A stretch of DNA of 64,000 nt from Novacetimonas cocois (lineage in GTDB: Bacteria; Pseudomonadota; Alphaproteobacteria; Acetobacterales; Acetobacteraceae), in NCBI RefSeq assembly GCF_003311635.1, contig NZ_QEXL01000011.1, positions 2,089-66,088 of the forward strand, in the 5' to 3' direction. Position numbers and translations under genes: made by a program. The notes beneath the pieces are model-generated. The model worked only from the letters and a program-made list of their open reading frames with translations, had not been told where the DNA came from and did no database searches. Below are positions 1 through 7,500 of the stretch, piece by piece (positions within the stretch are counted from its first letter, which is position 1; every line of letters begins with the position of its first letter).

Positions 1-360
1 CTGCGCAAATGTAGCTTCAATGGCTGTCCGGTTCGTCCGGCGGAAGGTCGCAATCGTATCATGATCCGGATGCAGGTTCGCCGCCACGAAACGCACCCCT
101 ATGTCGCGATATGTCGCCCGCTCGATCCGGCGTGAGGAAAACAGCCCGTTCGCATAGCTGAAGATCAGAAGGGCCAGCATCAGGCGCGGATGGTACTGTG
201 CCTTGCCACCCGTGCGTACTGGCACGGAAAACGCATTCATCGGAACCCGTTCAACGGCAACTACAACGAAATGCGCCATATCATCAGCCGGAAGCCACAA
301 CTTCAGATCAGGAGGCAGAAGATACGGCTGAGACCGGTCAAACGGGATGAAGCTGCTCAT
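1..360 (-). CDS. IS1182-like transposase, N-terminal part (runs off left edge)
   Basis: Reading the minus strand from an ATG at 358-360 gives 120 uninterrupted codons to the window edge. The protein starts MSSFIPFDRSQPYLLPPDLK and contains NGLFSSRRIERATYRDIGVR and ANLHPDHDTIATFRR, a pattern I recognise from the N-terminal region of IS1182-family DDE transposases. The catalytic part would lie to the left of the window, so intactness cannot be judged. The element end probably lies near 400-417, just upstream of the partition locus. I did not identify its terminal repeat with confidence. Family assignment is from memory of the motif, not from a search. Confidence 0.75.
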   Translation of the reverse strand, partial: MSSFIPFDRSQPYLLPPDLKLWLPADDMAHFVVVAVERVPMNAFSVPVRTGGKAQYHPRLMLALLIFSYANGLFSSRRIERATYRDIGVRFVAANLHPDHDTIATFRRTNRTAIEATFAQ

Positions 361-475
361 CACACCACCTTACAACCTCTCCCCTTCATAGGGTACCCCA
401 ACCCGACAGGCTGTTAGGGCTTCATATCAGCCCATATGTCGTCGATTTTTTCCTTGACAAGAAAGACTGATAACA

Positions 476-506
476 ATCAACATCAACCATCATCGTTGAT
501 GTTGAT
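476..506. promoter_or_regulatory. Perfect 12-bp inverted repeat upstream of parA (operator or parS candidate)
   Basis: Bases 476-487 (ATCAACATCAAC) are exactly complementary to 495-506, with a 7-base spacer. Each arm is itself two copies of ATCAAC. A TTGACA hexamer lies just upstream at 454-459, and parA starts 40 bases downstream. The ParA encoded here has an N-terminal helix-turn-helix, so autoregulatory binding is the simplest role. A centromere site for ParB is the alternative. Confidence 0.7.
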
Positions 507-545
507 GCTATTTTACGCATCAAAAGTCTGTCTGGGGAAGCCATA

Positions 546-1568
546 ATGAACGGTCAAACATTTCGAAATAGCCGACTGACTTTGCGATTAAGTCAGGCCG
601 ACATCAAAGATGAACTCAACCGCAGACTCGGCCGAAGCTATGATAAACCCAAGATTAGCCGCTGGGAAAACGATAAAGAACCGATCCCGGATGATGTCGC
701 CGAGGTGATACGTAATATGGCTGGCGCAGTTCAAGATTCTGCAAGAATACTTGTGCTGGCAAACCAAAAAGGCGGCGTTGGGAAAACAACGTCTTCGCTC
801 AATCTTGCATACGCGTTGTCATCACTGGGAGGACGCGTTCTTCTCATTGATATGGATCCCCAAGCAACAGCTACAGCCGGAATACTCGCTGGCGCCAGTG
901 TTGAACTTTATCATCAGGGCAAAACGACAGCCCACCTCATTCTCGGTGGGAAACCTCTCTCTGAAATCGTGGTTGCGGCAGGCACGCTACCAGACGGACG
1001 CGAACTGCCCTTCGATTTCATCGCCAGCCATATTGACCTAGCTGAAACGGACGGCCGGAGAGAGCCCGGTTTTGACGCCGCGCTACGGGAAGCCATTGAT
1101 CCTGTCCGTGAGGACTACGACTGGATCGTGATCGATGCACCTCCCAATCTCGGCATGCTTACATGGATGAGCCTTGCTGCTGCCGATGACGCAATTGTCC
1201 CTGTGAGAACCGAGCCTTACGACACAATGGGCGTTGGCCTGATTATCGGCACAATTGGCAAGATCCAGCGTCGTCTGAATCCAGGACTTCGACTTCTTGG
1301 TATTTTACCGACGCAATATAACGCACGCAAATCTGTGGACCGTGAAGTCCTTCAACACTTATGTTCCATGATGAAAGATCGCGCCCCAGTTCTGGAACCC
1401 GTGCCTTCAAGCGCTGTGTACGGTCATGCTGCACGCGCAGGCAGGATTGCGTTGGAGTCCTCTTCTTCAGCGGCCGCAACGGCACCGTACCTTCGGCTGG
1501 CACAAGCACTCCAAACGAAGACAGATTTTCCGCTTGCAGATATCGAACAGCCTGAAGGTAATGCGTGA
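546..1568 (+). CDS. parA: ParA partition ATPase with N-terminal HTH domain
   Basis: 340 residues. Residues 1-60 form an XRE-like helix-turn-helix segment (LSQADIKDELNRR ... KISRWEN). The ParA/MinD ATPase follows, with deviant Walker A KGGVGKTT at about 75-82, the Walker A' region IDMDPQ near 101-106 and WIVIDAPP further on. This is the large, DNA-binding ParA type that both moves plasmid copies and represses its own promoter. The start at 546 follows a purine-rich GGGGAAG. The stop overlaps the parB start (TGATG at 1566-1570), so the two are translationally coupled. The upstream inverted repeat at 476-506 is the likely operator. Confidence 0.93.
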   Translation: MNGQTFRNSRLTLRLSQADIKDELNRRLGRSYDKPKISRWENDKEPIPDDVAEVIRNMAGAVQDSARILVLANQKGGVGKTTSSLNLAYALSSLGGRVLLIDMDPQATATAGILAGASVELYHQGKTTAHLILGGKPLSEIVVAAGTLPDGRELPFDFIASHIDLAETDGRREPGFDAALREAIDPVREDYDWIVIDAPPNLGMLTWMSLAAADDAIVPVRTEPYDTMGVGLIIGTIGKIQRRLNPGLRLLGILPTQYNARKSVDREVLQHLCSMMKDRAPVLEPVPSSAVYGHAARAGRIALESSSSAAATAPYLRLAQALQTKTDFPLADIEQPEGNA

Positions 1569-2449
1569 TGGCAACCCGACGCAAAACAAAAGCCCCATCT
1601 CCTATTCTTGGCGTAGCCGCTGGGCTCATTGACGACGCCAGCAACAGTTTTGTTCGCCAGGACGGCAAATTTCGACATACATTCGAAATTCCTTTGACAG
1701 AAGTAGCGCCAGATCCGGACCAACCACGAAAAAGTTTTGACGACGAGAGTATCGCAGCACTGGCAGAAACAATGGTCGCTGAAGGACAGCTTCAGCCCAT
1801 TCTCGTACGTCGTGTCACGAACTCACAATCCGACAAACGGTGGGTCATAGTCGCGGGCGAACGCCGTTGGCGAGCCGCGCAACATGCTGGCTGGTCCAGC
1901 ATGCTTGCAATTGAACACGACGGTGATGCTGAAGTCGCAGCGCTCATTGAGAACCTTCAGAGAGTGGACCTAAACCCTCTGGAAGAAGCAACCGGCATCC
2001 AACGACTGATTGAAAAAAGAGGCTGGAACCAGAGCCAGGCAGGTGAAGTTCTTGGAAAAAGTCGCGGCGAAATTAGCTCTATCCTGAAAATCCTGACGCT
2101 CCCAACCGATATCCTTGAAGAGTTGACGTCAGAGCGAGGTGTGGCACGAAATACCCTTGTGGAACTCGCAAGAGTCCCGGATCCTGTGAGACAACAAGAA
2201 CTCATTGAACAAGCCAGAACCGGACAACTCACAGTAAAAGCTATTCGACTGGGTCGAGCTGACCTCGAACGGCCGGAATCCGCACCGACCCGCAAACCTT
2301 CCGGATTTACGTTTACATCCGTAGACAGGATGGCCCAGCGTCTAAGTGAAGTCCGTGCCCAACAACTCCCGCTTAATTCGGAAGACCGTGAACGCTTGCG
2401 AAGGCTCCGGGCCGAGATTGATCAGGTGCTCGGTGACGAAAATACGTAA
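1568..2449 (+). CDS. parB: ParB partition protein
   Basis: 293 residues from ATG at 1568 (a GTG one codon earlier is also possible). The ParB/Spo0J N-terminal domain is clear: PDPDQPRKSFDDESIAAL, then EGQLQPILVRR and the arginine-rich GERRWRAAQHAGW motif of the CTP-binding pocket, followed by IENLQRVDLNPLEEA. A central HTH (NQSQAGEVLGKSRGEISSIL) should bind parS. The last 60 residues would be the dimerisation tail. It sits directly after parA in a two-gene operon. No parS was proven; the inverted repeat at 476-506 is one candidate. Confidence 0.93.
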   Translation: MATRRKTKAPSPILGVAAGLIDDASNSFVRQDGKFRHTFEIPLTEVAPDPDQPRKSFDDESIAALAETMVAEGQLQPILVRRVTNSQSDKRWVIVAGERRWRAAQHAGWSSMLAIEHDGDAEVAALIENLQRVDLNPLEEATGIQRLIEKRGWNQSQAGEVLGKSRGEISSILKILTLPTDILEELTSERGVARNTLVELARVPDPVRQQELIEQARTGQLTVKAIRLGRADLERPESAPTRKPSGFTFTSVDRMAQRLSEVRAQQLPLNSEDRERLRRLRAEIDQVLGDENT

Positions 2450-2501
2450 CACTGACGAGAGAATCATTGACCCTGGTTGTATTAACCGGTTTGTTTGCAT
2501 T

Positions 2502-2517
2502 CGGAACATCGCGCACA
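2502..2517 (+). repeat. Single iteron copy upstream of repA
   Basis: CGGAACATCGCGCACA lies 22 bases before the repA ATG. It is identical to two of the origin iterons at 3809-3914. Placed between any promoter in 2450-2500 and the repA start, it would let RepA repress its own transcription. Confidence 0.85.
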
Positions 2518-2539
2518 AAAGGCAGGGCTGGGGTAGATA

Positions 2540-3358
2540 ATGGCTAGCAACGAAGCTGACCTGTTTGTCGACTCCCTAATAGGGGCTCCGTTAAAGGATG
2601 ACAGAGCCCTTATGGAATATCCGTTCTTCAGCATCCAGAAGCAACCGCGCATGGAGCCTCTGGTATATGACGACGGGAAAATACAAATTACCATAGAACC
2701 TGGCCCAAAAGGGCTTGCGACGATTTGGGATAAAGACATACTTCTTTATGTCGTCTCTCTTATCAATGAACGCATTGAGCGAGGGATGACTGTCGACCAT
2801 ACAGTCCGCTTCGCTGCGCATGATCTCCTGCGCGTCACCGGTCGAGGAACAGGTAAGCGCAGCTACGACCTTTTGCTCGATGCGCTTCATCGTCTGAGAT
2901 CTACGAACATCATGACAACAATCGAATCTGCAGACGAACGCGACCGGCGCGGGTTTGGCTGGATAGAGACATGGCGCGTAGTCGAGCGGAAAACATCGAC
3001 TGGACGTAAAATTATGGCAGCCATTGAAATTACGCTCAATGACTGGATGTTTCGTGCCCTCGTCAAGGAACGCAGGGTGCTGACAATTAACCCCACTTAT
3101 TTTAGTCTCGATAGTGGGTTGGGTCGCCGTATTTATGAGATCGGACGAAAGCATCTTGGTAACCAAGAAATATGGAAAATTAGTCTAGATAAACTCGCCA
3201 AGAAAATCGGTACTACACGCGAATTACGATTTTTCAAAAGAGATCTTCTCAAAATTATAGGCGATGACGTTATCCCCGATTATCAGCTATCCCTCGAAGT
3301 AGGTCCAAGGGGAGGGCGTCCCGTAGTGATTTTTGAACATCGAGAATCACAATCTTAG
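2540..3358 (+). CDS. repA: RepA, RPA-type plasmid replication initiator
   Basis: 272 residues that match the replication initiator protein A family of alphaproteobacterial plasmids. Recognisable stretches are the N-terminal MEYPFFSIQK, DKDILLYVVSLINE, the RVTGRGTGKRSYDLLLDAL winged-helix region, and the C-terminal NPTYFSLDSGLGRRIYEIGRKH and WKISLDKLAKKIG. It should bind the iterons on both sides of its gene and open the AT-rich DNA beyond them. One iteron lies just upstream (2502-2517) and eight lie downstream (3380-3914). The codon use is less GC-rich than in the 4.5-30 kb region, as for parA and parB. Confidence 0.9.
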   Translation: MASNEADLFVDSLIGAPLKDDRALMEYPFFSIQKQPRMEPLVYDDGKIQITIEPGPKGLATIWDKDILLYVVSLINERIERGMTVDHTVRFAAHDLLRVTGRGTGKRSYDLLLDALHRLRSTNIMTTIESADERDRRGFGWIETWRVVERKTSTGRKIMAAIEITLNDWMFRALVKERRVLTINPTYFSLDSGLGRRIYEIGRKHLGNQEIWKISLDKLAKKIGTTRELRFFKRDLLKIIGDDVIPDYQLSLEVGPRGGRPVVIFEHRESQS

Positions 3359-3379
3359 CGATAAAATATGAGCAGGACA

Positions 3380-3676
3380 TGTGCGCGATGTTCCGAACCA
3401 TGAGACGCTGTCGCGTTTGTTTTCCTGGGCGGCTGTGAAGCGCAAAATACCCAAGATATCAAGCCTGCTAGTTATCGGATGCCATAACTTGTCATCGCCT
3501 AAGGAATCAAACGCACGGACGTCCGAACGCCAGAGACCTACCTTAAACGTGCGCGATGTTCCGAATTCATGGCGTTTTGGCAGAGACTGCGCCTCATCAA
3601 CACCTTGGGCAACTATCGGCGTGAACTTGATAACCGAATTAGCAAGGTGAAGATCGTTAATGTGCGCGATATTCCG
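3380..3676 (-). repeat. Three inverted iteron copies
   Basis: Copies of the iteron in the reverse orientation lie at 3380-3395, 3548-3563 and 3661-3676. Each reads as YGTGCGCGATRTTCCG on the plus strand. They are widely spaced (168 and 113 bases) and oppose the tight direct cluster that follows. This arrangement suits looping or copy-number control more than initiation itself. Confidence 0.85.
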
Positions 3677-3808
3677 AAATTTTCTCTTTCTTATATCCAT
3701 TCCCAAAAATTGGAGGCCTGTTGCAGTTGTTCTTGACGGTCGCAAGGTATGCCTTCTGCCCTGTCGACGATGATTACTCCCATTATTCACAGCAACGCGA
3801 TTCTCGTT

Positions 3809-3914
3809 CGGAATATCACGCACGTCTTATCGGAACATCGCGCACATCCCAACGGAATATCGCGCACGTTTTCTTTCGGAATATCGCGCACGCCTTATCG
3901 GAACATCGCGCACA
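3809..3914 (+). repeat. Cluster of five direct iterons
   Basis: Five 16-base copies of CGGAAYATCRCGCACR start at 3809, 3831, 3853, 3877 and 3899. Spacing is 22, 22, 24 and 22 bases, about two helical turns, so bound RepA molecules would lie on one face of the DNA. Copies differ only at the Y/R positions noted, plus one A in the first copy. Confidence 0.95.
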
Positions 3915-4270
3915 GAAATAGCGCCTAACCAAATGATATTAAACGCGCTTTTCATCCTTTAACTTTTTAACAGTTTAAAAATAACCTTCTAACTCGACCG
4001 TTGGGGATAAGTCTGCGTTCATTGCATTCCATCTTCAGTTCGCGCTAAGACGCATTATCTTTCGGTATGTAAGCAGCAGCTTTCCCTCCCCCTTGAAGAA
4101 GCAGCTTATTCGACGTTGAATTAACGTCGCAATCTCTGCAACTACACCAATCAAGAAACACCCTTTTAGGGATATGATTTAGATTCGAGAATCCAAAAGC
4201 TAATAAACCGAGAATAAAAAGCTATAATAGAACTATAAGCCAGTATGTAAAAGCACCAGATCGACCAGCA

Positions 4271-4360
4271 CGCCGCAAGGGGTAGCTCCTCCCCGTGCTC
4301 GGCGTCTGCGTCGCCTGCGCGCGGGTCCGGTGCTGCCGCTACGCGGCACCCTTGCCCCGC
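4271..4360. repeat. Structured 90-base repeat, copy A
   Basis: The copy at 9643-9732 differs at about six of 90 positions, and a more diverged copy lies at 17451-17540. Each starts with GCAAGGGG and ends with CCCTTGCC, which pair, and contains a short GC hairpin. In copy A that hairpin is TGCCGC-TAC-GCGGCA; in B and C the closing T-A pair is replaced by C-G, a compensatory change. It lies 157 bases before the methylase-helicase start. Further hairpins follow at 4403-4491. Function unknown; see findings. Confidence 0.85.
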
Positions 4361-4402
4361 ACTGCCCGACCCGGTCGCAATAAGAGCTGAAGGAAAGAGT
4401 AA

Positions 4403-4491
4403 TCAGGCGACACAACCTGATTAGCACGCCCGTTCCTGACATCCCGAAAACCTGACCCGGAAACATCCCGGCCTGCAGAAGCAGTGCCGGG
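4403..4491. repeat. Two further hairpins before the methylase-helicase gene
   Basis: ATCAGG and CCTGAT pair around a short loop near 4403-4421. CCCGGC and GCCGGG pair with an inner CTGC/GCAG near 4468-4491. Neither is followed by a T-run, so they are not ordinary terminators. They extend the structured leader that starts with repeat copy A. Confidence 0.55.
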
Positions 4492-4517
4492 CTCCGGCGT
4501 TTGTACGGAGCACGGCC

Positions 4518-7500
4518 ATGTCGTTCCAGCTCAACCTCTTCGGCACAACCGCTCTCGCAGATACCCAGAACGACCTTTTCTGGGGCGAACTTGAAGGCGA
4601 AGACGGCGCGTCCCCCGTCCCGCCCGCCACACCGGCCGCAATGGTCCTTCCCAAGATCGACTTTCATATGGTGGCCGACCGAGGCCTCGCTGACACCTGG
4701 AAACAGCGGGCCCGTGACAATGCACTGGCAATCGAACTGCTCAAGGAGATCGAAGAAGCAGACCGAAACGCCTCGTCCCCCGAACAGATCGTCCTCTCAC
4801 GCTTCATCGGCTTTGGAGCAGGAGAACTGGCGAACAACCTATTTCCATCCGGAAGCAATAGCGCCCGCCCGGGCTGGGAAGAGATTGGCGAGGCGATCCA
4901 TGTCTCCACGACAGACATTGAGAGGGCAGGACTGAAGCGCGCGACACAATATGCGCATTTTACCCCTGAACTGATCGTGCACGCACTCTGGAACAAAGTG
5001 CTGCAGATGGGCTTCAGAGGCGGTTCCGTGCTTGAACCCGGCTGCGGGACCGGTCTTTTCATCGCGGCCCGACCGGAAAGGCTCGAGGGACGCATCGCCT
5101 TTACCGGGATCGAGAATGATCCGATTACGGCAAGGATCGCACGCAGGCTCTATCCGAACCAGTGGATCCGCAGCGAGGATTTCACGACAGTGAAGCTCGC
5201 AGACGGGTATGACCTTGCGATCGGTAATCCACCCTTTTCCAATCGCACCGTGCGTGGCCCGGAAGGTCTGGGACGGCTTGGCCTGAGCCTGCATGATTTT
5301 TTCATCGCCCGATCCATCGAAGCACTCCGCCCGGGCGGCATCGCAATGTTCGTGACGTCCCGCCATACGCTGGACAAGACGGACAGCACCGCGCGCCGGA
5401 CCATCGCCGAGATGGCTGACCTCGTGGGGGCGGTCCGGCTCCCCGCCGGGGCAATGCGCGATGACGCCGGCACGGACGTGGTGGTGGACGTACTGGTGTT
5501 ACGCAAGCGCATGATCGGCGACATGGCCGATGACGAGACCTGGCTGGAAACCGACGCCCTTACGGATAGCGACCAGGGTAACGGTCCACTCCTCGTCAAT
5601 CGCTACTTTCTCGACCATCCGGAGCAGGTGCTTGGCCATCACGGCTGGACCACCACCCAGTTCGGTCCCGATTACACATGCGACGCGCGTGCCGACGGCA
5701 GGCTCGATGTGATGTTGCCCGGGGCCCTGAGCCGGATCGGGCAGGACGTGCGCTTTCCGGAACCCCTGGACCAGCGTATTGTCCGGCCGGTGGGAGCCGG
5801 TGTGCTGGTCGGCACGGCTGCCGATGGCGCCCAACTGAAAGAGGGCTCCTACTTCGTCACGAAAGGCGTCCTGCAGCAGATCTGCGACGGACAGGCCACC
5901 ACGGTCGCCATCAGGAAGGGGGATCAGAAGGATGGCCTCTTCCAGAAGCATGCCCGGATCATTACCGCGCTGATACCCGTCCGGGATGCGGCACGCGCGG
6001 TCCTGCGGGCGCAGATGGAGAACCTGCCCTATGGACGCCTGCAAGGTGACCTGAAGCGTGCCTATTTCAGCTTTGTCCGACAGTTCGGCCCGATCAACCT
6101 GATGAATGTGACGGTCCGAATCGATCCGGAAACCGGGGTCGAAAACGAAACCCAGCGGCGACCGAACCTTACGCCATTTTACGATGATCCCGACGTCTGG
6201 CTGGTCTCGTCCATCGAGGAATACGACGAGGCGACACAGAAAGGCCGGATGGGACCAATTTTCTCGGAACGGGTCATTCATGCGCCTGTCGAACCCGAGA
6301 TCCATTCCGCCCACGACGCCCTGGCCGTCTGCCTGCATGAAACAGGCGGCGTGGAAATGCCGCGGATCGCGGAACTCATGGGACAGTCCGAAGCCGAGGT
6401 CGCGGCCGCGCTGGGGGATGCGGTCTATCTCGATCCGGTACGGAGCGTGGATGGTCGCGATATCTGGGTCACGGCTGATGAAATGCTCTCCGGCGCCGTG
6501 CGTACCAAGCTGGAAGAGGCACGCGATGCGGCCCGGATCGATGGGCGCTACGCCCGGAACGTCACGGCGCTGGAAGCTGTCCAGCCAGCCGATCTGCGTC
6601 CGTCGGAGATCACCGCGCGCCTTGGCGCTCCGTGGTTGCCGGTCAGCGACATCATCGCGTTTACCGCCGAGGTGCTCGGGGTCGAAACGGTCATCTATCA
6701 CGCGCCTGCTGTCGCCTGCTGGACCGTGGAGAAACGGGCATTCATGGGCAAGGCCGAGGCAACGTCAGTCTGGGGAACGGAACGGCGACATGCCGGCGAA
6801 CTGCTGGAAGATGCCCTGACGCAGGCATCGCCAAAAATATGGGATGTCTGGCGTGATGGCGATGGCAATGAGCACCGCGAACTGAACACACAGGAGACGG
6901 AAGCCGCAAAGGAAAAACTGGCAGCGATCAGGCGTGCGTTCGAGACATGGGTCTGGCAGGATGGCGATCGGGCCGAGCGGCTGGTCAGGCTGTATAACGA
7001 CACCTACAACAACCTCGTGGCTCGCGCGTTTGATGGCTCCCATCTGCGCCTGCCCGGTGCAAGCACCACGATCAGCCTGCGCCCGCACCAGAAACGGGTC
7101 ATCTGGCGGATCATCGCCGCGGGCGGCACGTATATCGCGCACGCGGTCGGCTCCGGAAAGACGTTCTCGATGGTTGCGGCTGTCATGGAGCAGAAGCGGC
7201 TTGGCCTGATCAGCAAGGCGATGATCGCCGTCCCCGGTCACTGCCTCGCCCAGATGGCTCGCGAATTCCTCATGCTCTACCCGACCGCACGGATCCTCGT
7301 CGCCGACGAGACGAACTTCGTGAAGGCAAAGCGCCAGCGGTTCCTCGCGCGGGCCGCGACCGGAAACTGGGATGCGATCATCATCACGCATGATGCATTC
7401 AGGTTCATCCCGGTGGAGGGGAATTTCGAGCGCCAGATGATCGAGGCGCAGATCGCGTCTTACGAGGAAGTGCTGGAAAGCGTCGACGCGTCAGACCGTC

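Larger units (their letters stand above)
3359..4250. other. Replication origin region (oriV)
   Basis: This gap of about 900 bases holds the iterons and then AT-rich DNA (3915-4250, including runs of A and T at 3950-3990). TGGGGATAA at 4002-4010 differs at one base from the DnaA box complement TGTGGATAA. A TATAAT at 4223-4228 may be the -10 of a promoter for the next gene; I saw no convincing -35. Open frames here only translate the iterons and look non-coding. Iterons, AT-rich unwinding region and DnaA-like box in this order next to repA are the usual layout of a theta-type origin. Confidence 0.85.

Noticed and set aside
3381-3650. Plus-strand open frame of 89 codons downstream of repA
   Set aside because: It translates two inverted iterons (VRDVPN twice) and has no ribosome site; it lies in the origin.
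3809-3914. Regular short repeats that could be taken for a CRISPR array
   Set aside because: Units are 16 bases with 6-8 base gaps, far too short for CRISPR spacers. The setting next to repA and the inverted copies identify iterons.
5499-6701. 400-codon minus-strand frame inside the methylase-helicase gene
   Set aside because: Shadow of a GC-rich gene in the other direction; no recognisable motif or ribosome site.
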